Translations under genes and position numbers: made by a program | Notes under the pieces: generated by a model | Told to the model about the DNA's origin: nothing | What the model saw: the letters and a program-made list of their open reading frames with translations, nothing else | Database searches by the model: none | From: Ptiloglossa arizonensis | Lineage: Eukaryota > Arthropoda > Insecta > Hymenoptera > Colletidae | Length of the DNA stretch: 64,000 nt | Reading direction: 5' to 3' | Assembly: GCF_051014685.1 (NCBI RefSeq) | Contig: NW_027479402.1 | Location: forward strand, 1-64,000 | Shown: positions 36,901 to 50,900 of the stretch, in pieces | Layout: every line of letters begins with the position of its first letter | Numbering within the stretch: the stretch's first letter is position 1

Positions 36901-39900
36901 ACTAGAACGGGCTAGGGGAAAAGTACGCATGTAGTTGTAATCGGGCGAATTTCTACTTTCAGATGCAACAGAAATTTTGCGGATTGGTCAATCCGTTCGC
37001 GAGATATGGAAGTTTGGAGGTAAGAAACGCTCGAGAAACTCAAAATTTTCGCAGTTCTGATGCTCGACAAGCACAACTAGAACGGCCTAGGGGAAAAGTA
37101 CGCACACCGGTTGTAATCGGGCGAGTTTCTACTTTCAGATGCAATAGAAATTTTGCGGATTGGTCAATCCGTTCGCGAGATATGGCAGTTCGGAGGTAAG
37201 AAACGGTTGAGAAACTCAAAATTTTCACAGTTCTGATGCTCGAAACGAATAACCAGAACGGCCTAGGGGAAAAGTACGCATACCGTTGTAATCGGGCGAG
37301 TTTCTACTTTCAGATGCATCAGAAATTTTGCGGATTGGTCAATCCGTTCGCGAGATATGGCAGTTTGGAGGTAAGAAACGCTTGAGAAACTCAAAATTTT
37401 CGCAGTTCTGATGCTCGAAACGAATAACTAGAACGGCCCAGGGCAAAAGTACGCACAGTGTTGTAATCGGGCGAGTTTCTACCTTCATATGCAACAGAAA
37501 TTTTGCGGATTGGTCAATCCGTTCGCGAGATATGGCACTTTAGAGGTAAGAAACGCTTGAGAAACTCAAAATTTTCGCAGTTCTGTTGCTCGAAACGAAT
37601 AACTAGAACGGCCTAGGGGAAAAGTACGCATACCGTTGTAATCGGGCGAGTTTCTACTTTCAGATGCAACAGAAATTTTGCGGATTGGTCAATCCGTTCG
37701 CGAGATATGGCAGTTTGGAGGTAAGAAACGCTTGAGAAACTCAAAATTTTCGCAGTTCTGATGCTCGAAACGAATAACTAGAACGGGCTAGGGGAAAAGT
37801 ACGCACACAGTTGTAATCGGGCGAGTTTCTACTTTAAGATGCATCAGAAATTTTGCGGATTGGACAATCCGTTCGCGAGATGTGGCAGTTTGTAGGTGAG
37901 AAACGCTTGAGAAACTCAAAATTTTCGCAGTTCTGATGCTCGAAACGAATAACTAGTACGGCCTAGGGGAAAAGTACGCATACCGTTGTAATCGGGCGAG
38001 TTTCTACCTTCAGATGCAACAGAAATTTTGCGGATTGGTCAATCCTTTCGCGAGATATGGCAGTTAGGAAGTAAGAAACGCTTGAGAAACTCAAAATTTT
38101 CGCAGTTCTGATGCTCGAAACGAATAACTGGAACTGCCTAGGGGAAAAGTACGCATACCGTTGTAATCGGGCGAGTTTCTACCTTCAGATGCGACAGAAA
38201 TTTTGCGGATTGGTCAATCCGTTCGCGAGATATGGCAGTTTGGAAGTAAGAAACGCTTGAGAAACTCAAAATTTTCGCAGATCTGATGCTCGAAACGAAT
38301 AACTCGAACGGCCTAGGGGAAAAGTATGCATAGTGTTGTAATCGGGCGAGTTTCTACTTTCAGATGCAACAGAAATTTTGCGGATTGGTCAATCCGTTCG
38401 CGAGATATGGCAGTTTGGAGGTAAGAAACGCTCGAGAAACTCAAAATTTTCGCAGTTCTGATGCTCGATAAGCATAACTAGAACGGCCTAGGGGAAAAGT
38501 ACGCACACCGTTGTAATCGGGCGAGTTTCTACTTTCAGATGCAACAGAACTTTTGCGGATTGGTCAATCCGTTCGCGAGATATGGCAGTTTGGATGTAAG
38601 AAACGCTTGAGAAACTCAAAATTTTCGCGGTTCTGATGCTCGAAACGAATAACAAGAACGGCCTAGGGGAAAAGTACGCACACCTTTGTAATCGGGCGAG
38701 TTTCTACTTTCAGATGCAACAGAAATTTTGCGGATTGGTCAATCCGTTCGCGAGATATGGAAGTTTGGAGGTAAGAAACGCTCGAGAAACTCAAAATTTT
38801 CGCAGTTCTGATGCTCGACAAGCACAACTAGAACGGCCTAGGGGAAAAGTACGCACACCGGTTGTAATCGGGCGAGTTTCTACTTTCAGATGCAATAGAA
38901 ATTTTGCGGATTGGTCAATCCGTTCGCGAGATATGGCAGTTCGGAGGTAAGAAACGGTTGAGAAACTCAAAATTTTCACAGTTCTGATGCTCGAAACGAA
39001 TAACCAGAACGGCCTAGGGGAAAAGTACGCATACCGTTGTAATCGGGCGAGTTTCTACTTTCAGATGCATCAGAAATTTTGCGGATTGGTCAATCCGTTC
39101 GCGAGATATGGCAGTTTGGAGGTAAGAAACGGTTGAGAAACTCAAAATTTTCACAGTTCTGATGCTCGAAACGAATAACCAGAACGGCCTAGGGGAAAAG
39201 TACGCATACCGTTGTAATCGGGCGAGTTTCTACTTTCAGATGCATCAGAAATTTTGCGGATTGGTCAATCCGTTCGCGAGATATGGCAGTTTGGAGGTAA
39301 GAAACGCTCGAGAAACTCAAAATTTTCGCAGTTCTGATGCTCGATAAGCATAACTAGAACGGCCTAGGGGAAAAGTACGCACACCGTTGTAATCGGGCGA
39401 GTTTCTACTTTCAGATGCAACAGAACTTTTGCGGATTGGTCAATCCGTTCGCGAGATATGGCAGTTTGGATGTAAGAAACGCTTGAGAAACTCAAAATTT
39501 TCGCGGTTCTGATGCTCGAAACGAATAACAAGAACGGCCTAGGGGAAAAGTACGCACACCGTTGTAATCGGGCGAGTTTCTACTTTCAGATGCAACAGAA
39601 ATTTTGCGGATTGGTCAATCCGTTCGCGAGATATGGAAGTTTGGAGGTAAGAAACGCTCGAGAAACTCAAAATTTTCGCAGTTCTGATGCTCGACAAGCA
39701 CAACTAGAACGGCCTAGGGGAAAAGTACGCACACCGGTTGTAATCGGGCGAGTTTCTACTTTCAGATGCAATAGAAATTTTGCGGATTGGTCAATCCGTT
39801 CGCGAGATATGGCAGTTCGGAGGTAAGAAACGGTTGAGAAACTCAAAATTTTCACAGTTCTGATGCTCGAAACGAATAACCAGAACGGCCTAGGGGAAAA

Positions 39901-40424
39901 GTACGCATACCGTTGTAATCGGGCGAGTTTCTACTTTCAGATGCATCAGAAATTTTGCGGATTGGTCAATCCGTTCGCGAGATATGGCAGTTTGGAGGTA
40001 AGAAACGCTTGAGAAACTCAAAATTTTCGCAGTTCTGATGCTCGAAACGAATAACTAGAACGGCCCAGGGCAAAAGTACGCACAGTGTTGTAATCGGGCG
40101 AGTTTCTACCTTCATATGCAACAGAAATTTTGCGGATTGGTCAATCCGTTCGCGAGATATGGCACTTTAGAGGTAAGAAACGCTTGAGAAACTCAAAATT
40201 TTCGCAGTTCTGTTGCTCGAAACGAATAACTAGAACGGCCTAGGGGAAAAGTACGCATACCGTTGTAATCGGGCGAGTTTCTACTTTCAGATGCAACAGA
40301 AATTTTGCGGATTGGTCAATCCGTTCGCGAGATATGGCAGTTTGGAGGTAAGAAACGCTTGAGAAACTCAAAATTTTCGCAGTTCTGATGCTCGAAACGA
40401 ATAACTAGAACGGGCTAGGGGAAA

Positions 40425-41999
40425 AGTACGCACACAGTTGTAATCGGGCGAGTTTCTACTTTAAGATGCATCAGAAATTTTGCGGATTGGACAATCCGTT
40501 CGCGAGATGTGGCAGTTTGTAGGTGAGAAACGCTTGAGAAACTCAAAATTTTCGCAGTTCTGATGCTCGAAACGAATAACTAGAACGGCCTAGGGGAAAA
40601 GTACGCATACCGTTGTAATCGGGCGAGTTTCTACCTTCAGATGCAACAGAAACTTTGCGGATTGGTCAATCCGTTCGCGAGATATGGCGATTTGGATGTA
40701 AGAAACGCTTGAGAAACTCAGAATTTTCGCAGTTCTGATGCTCGACAAGCATAACTAGAACGGCCTAGGGGAAAAGTACGCATACCGTTGTAATCGGGCG
40801 AGTTTCTACCTTCAGATGCAACAGAAATTTTGCGGATTGGTCAATCCTTTCGCGACATATGGCAGTTTGGAAGTAAGAAACGCTTGAGAAACTCAAAATT
40901 TTCGCAGTTCTGATGCTCGAAACGAATAACTGGAACTGCCTAGGGGAAAAGTACACATACCGTTGTAATCGGGCGAGTTTCTACTTTCAGATGCAACAGA
41001 AATTTTGCGGATTGGTCAATCCGTTCGCGAGATATGGCAGTTTGGAAGTAAGAAACGCTTGAGAAACTCAAAATTTTCGCAGATCTGATGCTCGAAACGA
41101 ATAACTAGAACGGCCTAGGGGAAAAGTATGCATAGTGTTGTAATCGGGCGAGTTTCTACTTTCAGATGCAACAGAAATTTTGCGGATTGGTCAATCCGTT
41201 CGCGAGATATGGCAGTTTGGAGGTAAGAAACGCTCGAGAAACTCAAAATTTTCGCAGTTCTGATGCTCGATAAGCATAACTAGAACGGCCTAGGGGAAAA
41301 GTACGCACACCGTTGTAATCGGGCGAGTTTCTACTTTCAGATGCAACAGAACTTTTGCGGATTGGTCAATCCGTTCGCGAGATATGGCAGTTTGGATGTA
41401 AGAAACGCTTGAGAAACTCAAAATTTTCGCGGTTCTGATGCTCGAAACGAATAACAAGAACGGCCTAGGGGAAAAGTACGCACACCGTTGTAATCGGGCG
41501 AGTTTCTACTTTCAGATGCAACAGAAATTTTGCTGATTGGGCAATCCGTTCGCGAGATGTGGCAGTTTGGAGGTAAGCAACGCTTGAGAAACTCAAAATT
41601 TTCGCAGTTCTGTTGCTCGAAACGAATAACTAGAACGGGCTAGGGGAAAAGTACGCATACAGTTGTAATCGGGCGAGTTTCTACTTTCAGATGCATCACA
41701 AATTTTGCGGATTGGACAATACGTTCGCGAGATGTGGCTGTTTGTAGGTGAGAAACGCTTGAGAAACTCAAAATTTTCGCAGTTCTGTTGCTCGAAACGA
41801 ATAACTAGAACGGGCTAGGGGAAAAGTACGCATACAGTTGTAATCGGGCGAGTTTCTACTTTCAGATGCATCACAAATTTTGCGGATTGGACAATACGTT
41901 CGCGAGATGTGGCTGTTTGTAGGTGAGAAACGCTTGAGAAACTCAAAATTTTCGCAGTTCTGATGCTCGAAACGAATAACTAGAACGGCCTAGGGGAAA
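40425..41999 (+). repeat. 9-mer HOR (1,575 bp), copy 1
   Basis: Matches 42,000-43,574. Shared rare variants are TGGCGATTTGG, GCGACATATGG, AAGTACACATACC, AAGTATGCATAG, GATAAGCAT and a tandem pair of GCATCACAAA monomers. Confidence 0.85.
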
Positions 42000-43574
42000 A
42001 GTACGCACACAGTTGTAATCGGGCGAGTTTCTACTTTAAGATGCATCAGAAATTTTGCGGATTGGACAATCCGTTCGCAAGATGTGGCAGTTTGTAGGTG
42101 AGAAACGCTTGAGAAACTCAAAATTTTCGCAGTTCTGATGCTCGAAACGAATAACTAGAACGGCCTAGGGGAAAAGTACGCATACCGTTGTAATCGGGCG
42201 AGTTTCTACCTTCAGATGCAACAGAAACTTTGCGGATTGGTCAATCCGTTCGCGAGATATGGCGATTTGGATGTAAGAAACGCTTGAGAAACTCAGAATT
42301 TTCGCAGTTCTGATGCTCGACAAGCATAACTAGAACGGCCTAGGGGAAAAGTACGCATGCCGTTGTAATCGGGCGAGTTTCTACCTTCAGATGCAACAGA
42401 AATTTTGCGGATTGGTCAATCCTTTCGCGACATATGGCAGTTTGGAAGTAAGAAACGCTTGAGAAACTCAAAATTTTCGCAGTTCTGATGCTCGAAACGA
42501 ATAACTGGAACTGCCTAGGGGAAAAGTACACATACCGTTGTAATCGGGCGAGTTTCTACTTTCAGATGCAACAGAAATTTTGCGGATTGGTCAATCCGTT
42601 CGCGAGATATGGCAGTTTGGAAGTAAGAAACGCTTGAGAAACTCAAAATTTTCGCAGATCTGATGCTCGAAACGAATAACTAGAACGGCCTAGGGGAAAA
42701 GTATGCATAGTGTTGTAATCGGGCGAGTTTCTACTTTCAGATGCAACAGAAATTTTGCGGATTGGTCAATCCGTTCGCGAGATATGGCAGTTTGGAGGTA
42801 AGAAACGCTCGAGAAACTCAAAATTTTCGCAGTTCTGATGCTCGATAAGCATAACTAGAACGGCCTAGGGGAAAAGTACGCACACCGTTGTAATCGGGCG
42901 AGTTTCTACTTTCAGATGCAACAGAACTTTTGCGGATTGGTCAATCCGTTCGCGAGATATGGCAGTTTGGATGTAAGAAACGCTTGAGAAACTCAAAATT
43001 TTCGCGGTTCTGATGCTCGAAACGAATAACAAGAACGGCCTAGGGGAAAAGTACGCACACCGTTGTAATCGGGCGAGTTTCTACTTTCAGATGCAACAGA
43101 AATTTTGCTGATTGGGCAATCCGTTCGCGAGATGTGGCAGTTTGGAGGTAAGCAACGCTTGAGAAACTCAAAATTTTCGCAGTTCTGTTGCTCGAAACGA
43201 ATAACTAGAACGGGCTAGGGGAAAAGTACGCATACAGTTGTAATCGGGCGAGTTTCTACTTTCAGATGCATCACAAATTTTGCGGATTGGACAATACGTT
43301 CGCGAGATGTGGCTGTTTGTAGGTGAGAAACGCTTGAGAAACTCAAAATTTTCGCAGTTCTGTTGCTCGAAACGAATAACTAGAACGGGCTAGGGGAAAA
43401 GTACGCATACAGTTGTAATCGGGCGAGTTTCTACTTTCAGATGCATCACAAATTTTGCGGATTGGACAATACGTTCGCGAGATGTGGCTGTTTGTAGGTG
43501 AGAAACGCTTGAGAAACTCAAAATTTTCGCAGTTCTGATGCTCGAAACGAATAACTAGAACGGCCTAGGGGAAA
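42000..43574 (+). repeat. 9-mer HOR (1,575 bp), copy 2
   Basis: Differs from copy 1 at only a few bases seen by eye, such as TTCGCAAGATG near 42,078 and CATGCCG near 42,357. The break point sits inside the variable CACACAG/CATACCG stretch of the monomer. Confidence 0.85.
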
Positions 43575-43739
43575 AGTACGCATACCGTTGTAATCGGGCG
43601 AGTTTCTACTTTCAGATGCAACAGAAATTTTGCGGATTGGTCAATCCGTTCGCGAAATATGGCAGTTTGGAGGTAAGAAACGCTTGAGAAACTCAAAATT
43701 TTCGCAGTTCTGATGCTCGAAACGAATAACTAGAACGGC

Positions 43740-46700
43740 CTAGGGGAAAAGTACGCATACCGTTGTAATCGGGCGAGTTTCTACTTTCAGATGCAACAGA
43801 AATTTTGCGGATTGGTCAATCCGTTCGCGAGATATGGCAGTTTGGATGTAAGAAACGCTTGAGAAACTGAAAATTTTCGCGGTTCTGATGCTCGAAACGA
43901 ATAACAAGAACGGCCTAGGGGAAAAGTACGCACACCGTTGTAATCGGGCGAGTTTCTACTTTCAGATGCAACAGAAATTTTGCGGACTGGTCAATCCGTT
44001 CGCGAGATATGGCAGTTTGGAGGTAAGCAACGCTTGAGAAAATCAAAATTTTCGCAGTTCTGTTGCTCGAAACGAATAACTAGAACGGGCTAGGGGAAAA
44101 GTACGCATGTAGTTGTAATCGGGCGAATTTCTACTTTCAGATGCAACAGAAATTTTGCGGATTGGTCAATCCGTTCGCGAGATATGGAAGTTTGGAGGTA
44201 AGAAACGCTCGAGAAACTCAAAATTTTCGCAGTTCTGATGCTCGACAAGCACAACTAGAACGGCCTAGGGGAAAAGTACGCACACCGGTTGTAATCGGGC
44301 GAGTTTCTACTTTCAGATGCAATAGAAATTTTGCGGATTGGTCAATCCGTTCGCGAGATATGGCAGTTCGGAGGTAAGAAACGGTTGAGAAACTCAAAAT
44401 TTTCACAGTTCTGATGCTCGAAACGAATAACCAGAACGGCCTAGGGGAAAAGTACGCATACCGTTGTAATCGGGCGAGTTTCTACTTTCAGATGCATCAG
44501 AAATTTTGCGGATTGGTCAATCCGTTCGCGAGATATGGCAGTTTGGAGGTAAGAAACGCTTGAGAAACTCAAAATTTTCGCAGTTCTGATGCTCGAAACG
44601 AATAACTAGAACGGCCCAGGGCAAAAGTACGCACAGTGTTGTAATCGGGCGAGTTTCTACCTTCATATGCAACAGAAATTTTGCGGATTGGTCAATCCGT
44701 TCGCGAGATATGGCACTTTAGAGGTAAGAAACGCTTGAGAAACTCAAAATTTTCGCAGTTCTGTTGCTCGAAACGAATAACTAGAACGGCCTAGGGGAAA
44801 AGTACGCATACCGTTGTAATCGGGCGAGTTTCTACTTTCAGATGCAACAGAAATTTTGCGGATTGGTCAATCCGTTCGCGAGATATGGCAGTTTGGAGGT
44901 AAGAAACGCTTGAGAAACTCAAAATTTTCGCAGTTCTGATGCTCGAAACGAATAACTAGAACGGGCTAGGGGAAAAGTACGCACACAGTTGTAATCGGGC
45001 GAGTTTCTACTTTAAGATGCATCAGAAATTTTGCGGATTCGACAATCCGTTCGCGAGATGTGGCAGTTTATAGGTGAGAAACGCTTGAGAAACTCAAAAT
45101 TTTCGCAGTTCTGATGCTCGAAACGAATAACTAGAACGGCCTAGGGGAAAAGTACGCATACCGTTGTAATCGGGCGAGTTTCTACCTTCAGATGCAACAG
45201 AAACTTTGCGGATTGGTCAATCCGTTCGCGAGATATGGCAGTTTGGATGTAAGAAACGCTTGAGAAACTCAGAATTTTCGCAGTTCTGATGCTCGACAAG
45301 CATAACTAGAACGGCCTAGGGGAAAAGTACGCATACCGTTGTAATCGGGCGAGTTTCTACCTTCAGATGCAACAGAAATTTTGCGGATTGGTCAATCCTT
45401 TCGCGAGATATGGCAGTTTGGAAGTAAAAAACGCTTGAGAAACTCAAAATTTTCGCAGTTCTGATGCTCGAAACGAATAACTGGAACTGCCTAGGGGAAA
45501 AGTACGCATACCGTTGTATTCGGGCGAGTTTCTACTTTCAGATGCAACAGAAATTTTGCGGATTGGTCAATCCGTTCGCGAGATATGGCAGTTTGGATGT
45601 AAGAAACGCTTGAGAAACTCAAAATTTTCGCGGTTCTGATGCTCGAAACGAATAACAAGAACGGCCTAGGGGAAAAGTGCGCACACCGTTGTAATCGGGC
45701 GAGTTTCTACTTTCAGATGCAACAGAAATTTTGCGGATTGGTCAATCCGTTCGCGAGATGTGGCAGTTTGTATGTGAGAAACGCTTGAGAAACTCAAAAT
45801 TTTCGCAGTTCTGATGCTCGAAACGAATAACTAGAACGGCCTAGGGGAAAAGTACGCTTACCGTTGTAATCGGGCGAGTTTCTACCTTCAGATGCAACAG
45901 AAATTTTGCGGATTGGTCAATCCGTTCGCGAGATATGGCAGTTTGGAAGTAAGAAACGCTTGAGAAACTCAAAATTTTCGCAGTTCTCATGCTCGAAACG
46001 AATAACTACAACGGCCTAGGGGAAAAGTACGCATACCGTTGTAATCGGGCGAGTTTCTACTTTCAGATGCAACAGAAATTTGCGGATTGGTCAATCCGCT
46101 CGCGAGATATGGCAGTTTGTAGGTAAGAAACGCTTGAGAAACTCAACATTTTCGCAGTTCTGATGCTCGAAACGAATAACTAGAACGGCCTAGGGGAAAA
46201 GTACGCATACCGTTGTAATAGGGCGAATTTCTACTTTCAGATGCAACAGAAATTTTGCGGATTGGTCAATCCGTTCGCGAGATATGGAAGTTTGGAGGTA
46301 AGAAACGCTCGAGAAACTCAAAATTTTCGCAGTTCTGATGCTCGACAAGCACAACTAGAACGGCCTAGGGGAAAAGTACGCACACCGGTTGTAATCGGGC
46401 GAGTTTCTACTTTCAGATGCAATAGAAATTTTGCGGATTGGTCAATCCGTTCGCGAGATATGGCAGTTCGGAGGTAAGAAACGGTTGAGAAACTCAAAAT
46501 TTTCACAGTTCTGATGCTCGAAACGAATAACCAGAACGGCCTAGGGGAAAAGTACGCATACCGTTGTAATCGGGCGAGTTTCTGCTTTCAGATGCATCAG
46601 AAATTTTGCGGATTGGTCAATCCGTTCGCGAGATATGGCAGTTTGGAGGTAAGAAACGCTTGAGAAACTCAAAATTTTCGCAGTTCTGATGCTCGAAACG

Positions 46701-47940
46701 AATAACTAGAACGGCCCAGGGCAAAAGTACGCACAGTGTTGTAATCGGGCGAGTTTCTACCTTCATATGCAACAGAAATTTTGCGGATTGGTCAATCCGT
46801 TCGCGAGATATGGCACTTTAGAGGTAAGAAACGCTTGAGAAACTCAAAATTTTCGCAGTTCTGTTGCTCGAAACGAATAACTAGAACGGCCTAGGGGAAA
46901 AGTACGCATACCGTTGTAATCGGGCGAGTTTCTACTTTCAGATGCAACAGAAATTTTGCGGATTGGTCAATCCGTTCGCGAGATATGGCAGTTTGGAGGT
47001 AAGAAACGCTTGAGAAACTCAAAATTTTCGCAGTTCTGATGCTCGAAACGAATAACTAGAACGGGCTAGGGGAAAAGTACGCACACAGTTGTAATCGGGC
47101 GAGTTTCTGCTTTCAGATGCATCAGAAATTTTGCGGATTGGTCAATCCGTTCGCGAGATATGGCAGTTTGGAGGTGAGAAACGCTTGAGAAACTCAACAT
47201 TTTCGCAGTTCTGATGCTCGAAACGAATAACTAGAACGGCCTAGGGGAAAAGTACGCACACCGTTGTAATCGGGCGAGTTTCTACCTTCAGATGCAACAG
47301 AAACTTTGCGGATTGGTCAATCCGTTCGCGAGATATGGCAGTTTGGATGTAAGAAACGCTTGAGAAACTCAAAATTTTCGCAGTTCTGATGCTCGAAACG
47401 AATAACTGGAACTGCCTAGGGGAAAAGTACGCATACCGTTGTAATCGGGCGAGTTTCTACTTTCAGATGCAACAGAAATTTTGCGGATTGGTCAATCCGT
47501 TCGCGAGATATGGCAGTTTGGAGGTAAGAAACGCTTGAGAAACTCAAAATTTTCGCAGTTCTGATGCACGAAACGAATAACTAGAACGGACTAGGGGAAA
47601 AGTACGCATACCGTTGTAATCGGGCGAGTTTCTACTTTCAGATGCAACAGAAATTTTGCGGATTGGTCAATCCGTTCGCGAGATATGGCAGTTTGGAGGT
47701 AAGAAACGCTTGAGAAACTCCAAATTTTCGCAGTTCTGATGCTCGAAACGAATAACTAGAACGGCCTAGGGGAAAAGTACGCACACCGTTGTAATCGGGC
47801 GAGTTTCTACTTTCAGATGCAACAGAAATTTTGCGGATTAGTCAATCCGTTCGCGAGATATGGCAGTTTGGAGGTAAGAAACTCTTGAGAAACTCAAAAT
47901 TTTCGCAGTTCTGATGCTCGAAACGAATAACTAGAACGGA
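43740..47940 (+). repeat. 24-mer HOR (4,201 bp), copy 1
   Basis: Matches the next copy at offset 4,201 up to about 47,370, then at offset 4,376. One monomer, the one carrying CTCAGAATTT and GACAAGCAT, is absent here and present near 51.57-51.75 kb. Confidence 0.83.
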
Positions 47941-50900
47941 CTAGGGGAAAAGTACGCATACCGTTGTAATCGGGCGAGTTTCTACTTTCAGATGCAACAG
48001 AAATTTTGCTGATTGGTCAATCCGTTCGCGAGATATGGCAGTTTGGATGAAAGAAACGCTTGAGAAACTGAAAATTTTCGCGGTTCTGATGCTCGAAACG
48101 AATAACAAGAACGGCCTAGGGGAAAAGTACGCACACCGTTGTAATCGGGCGAGTTTCTACTTTCAGATGCAAAAGAAATTTTGCGGACTGGTCAATCCGT
48201 TCGCGAGATATGGCAGTTTGGAGGTAAGCAACGCTTGAGAAACTCAAAATTTTCGCAGTTCTGTTGCTCGAAACGAATAACTAGAACGGGCTAGGGGAAA
48301 AGTACGCATGTAGTTGTAATCGGGCGAATTTCTACTTTCAGATGCAACAGAAATTTTGCGGATTGGTCAATCCGTTCGCGAGATATGGAAGTTTGGAGGT
48401 AAGAAACGCTCGAGAAACTCAAAATTTTCGCAGTTCTGATGCTCGACAAGCACAACTAGAACGGCCTAGGGGAAAAGTACGCACACCGGTTGTAATCGGG
48501 CGAGTTTCTACTTTCAGATGCAATAGAAATTTTGCGGATTGGTCAATCCGTTCGCGAGATATGGCAGTTCGGAGGTAAGAAACGGTTGAGAAACTCAAAA
48601 TTTTCACAGTTCTGATGCTCGAAACGAATAACCAGAACGGCCTAGGGGAAAAGTACGCATACCGTTGTAATCGGGCGAGTTTCTACTTTCAGATGCATCA
48701 GAAATTTTGCGGATTGGTCAATCCGTTCGCGAGATATGGCAGTTTGGAGGTAAGGAACGCTTGAGAAACTCAAAATTTTCGCAGTTCTGATGCTCGAAAC
48801 GAATAACTAGAACGGCCCAGGGCAAAAGTACGCACAGTGTTGTAATCGGGCGAGTTTCTACCTTCATATGCAACAGAAATTTTGCGGATTGGTCAATCCG
48901 TTCGCGAGATATGGCACTTTAGAGGTAAGAAACGCTTGAGAAACTCAAAATTTTCGCAGTTCTGTTGCTCGAAACGAATAACTAGAACGGCCTAGGGGAA
49001 AAGTACGCATACCGTTGTAATCGGGCGAGTTTCTACTTTCAGATGCAACAGAAATTTTGCGGATTGGTCAATCCGTTCGCGAGATATGGCAGTTTGGAGG
49101 TAAGAAACGCTTGAGAAACTCAAAATTTTCGCAGTTCTGATGCTCGAAACGAATAACTAGAACGGGCTAGGGGAAAAGTACGCACACAGTTGTAATCGGG
49201 CGAGTTTCTACTTTAAGATGCATCAGAAATTTTGCGGATTGGACAATCCGTTCGCGAGATGTGGCAGTTTGTAGGTGAGAAACGCTTGAGAAACTCAAAA
49301 TTTTCGCAGTTCTGATGCTCGAAACGAATAACTAGAACGGCCTAGGGGAAAAGTACGCATACCGTTGTAATCGGGCGAGTTTCTACCTTCAGATGCAACA
49401 GAAACTTTGCGGATTGGTCAATCCGTTCGCGAGATATGGCAGTTTGGATGTAAGAAACGCTTGAGAAACTCAGAATTTTCGCAGTTCTGATGCTCGACAA
49501 GCATAACTAGAACGGCCTAGGGGAAAAGTACGCATACCGTTGTAATCGGGCGAGTTTCTACCTTCAGATGCAACAGAAATTTTGCGGATTGGTCAATCCT
49601 TTCGCGAGATATGGCAGTTTGGAAGTAAAAAACGCTTGAGAAACTCAAAATTTTCGCAGTTCTGATGCTCGAAACGAATAACTGGAACTGCCTAGGGGAA
49701 AAGTACGCATACCGTTGTATTCGGGCGAGTTTCTACTTTCAGATGCAACAGAAATTTTGCGGATTGGTCAATCCGTTCGCGAGATATGGCAGTTTGGATG
49801 TAGGAAACGCTTGAGAAACTCAAAATTTTCGCGGTTCTGATGCTCGAAACGAATAACAAGAACGGCCTAGGGGAAAAGTACGCACACCGTTGTAATCGGG
49901 CGAGTTTCTACTTTCAGATGCAACAGAAATTTTGCGGATTGGTCAATCCGTTCGCGAGATGTGGCAGTTTGTATGTGAGAAACGCTTGAGAAACTCAAAA
50001 TTTTCGCAGTTCTGATGCTCGAAACGAATAACTAGAACGGCCTAGGGGAAAAGTACGCTTACCGTTGTAATCGGGCGAGTTTCTACCTTCAGATGCAACA
50101 GAAATTTTGCGGATTGGTCAATCCGTTCGCGAGATATGGCAGTTTGGAAGTAAGAAACGCTTGAGAAACTCAAAATTTTCGCAGTTCTCATGCTCGAAAC
50201 GAATAACTACAACGGCCTAGGGGAAAAGTACGCATACCGTTGTAATCGGGCGAGTTTCTACTTTCAGATGCAACAGAAATTTGCGGATTGGTCAATCCGC
50301 TCGCGAGATATGGCAGTTTGTAGGTAAGAAACGCTTGAGAAACTCAACATTTTCGCAGTTCTGATGCTCGAAACGAATAACTAGAACGGCCTAGGGGAAA
50401 AGTACGCATACCGTTGTAATAGGGCGAATTTCTACTTTCAGATGCAACAGAAATTTTGCGGATTGGTCAATCCGTTCGCGAGATATGGAAGTTTGGAGGT
50501 AAGAAACGCTCGAGAAACTCAAAATTTTCGCAGTTCTGATGCTCGACAAGCACAACTAGAACGGCCTAGGGGAAAAGTACGCACACCGGTTGTAATCGGG
50601 CGAGTTTCTACTTTCAGATGCAATAGAAATTTTGCGGATTGGTCAATCCGTTCGCGAGATATGGCAGTTCGGAGGTAAGAAACGGTTGAGAAACTCAAAA
50701 TTTTCACAGTTCTGATGCTCGAAACGAATAACCAGAACGGCCTAGGGGAAAAGTACGCATACCGTTGTAATCGGGCGAGTTTCTGCTTTCAGATGCATCA
50801 GAAATTTTGCGGATTGGTCAATCTGTTCGCGAGATATGGCAGTTTGGAGGTAAGAAACGCTTGAGAAACTCAAAATTTTCGCAGTTCTGATGCTCGAAAC

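Larger units (their letters stand above)
36901..43739 (+). repeat. Array region V: mixed HOR blocks with three marker monomers
   Basis: Marker insertions occur at 37,109, 38,860 and 39,736. The segment 38,076-38,686 copies 35,100-35,710 (offset 2,976). The segment 38,369-39,130 is repeated at 39,245-40,006 (offset 876). A tandem 9-mer follows. No gene is seen. Confidence 0.8.

Noticed and set aside
38636..38950. Open frame of 104 codons (also 39,512-39,826) that could look like a small gene
   Set aside because: It lies wholly inside satellite monomers. The length comes from the 1-bp insertion in the 176-bp monomer, which changes frame past the usual stops. Its translation is only the monomer read in two frames, with no domain, signal or codon bias.
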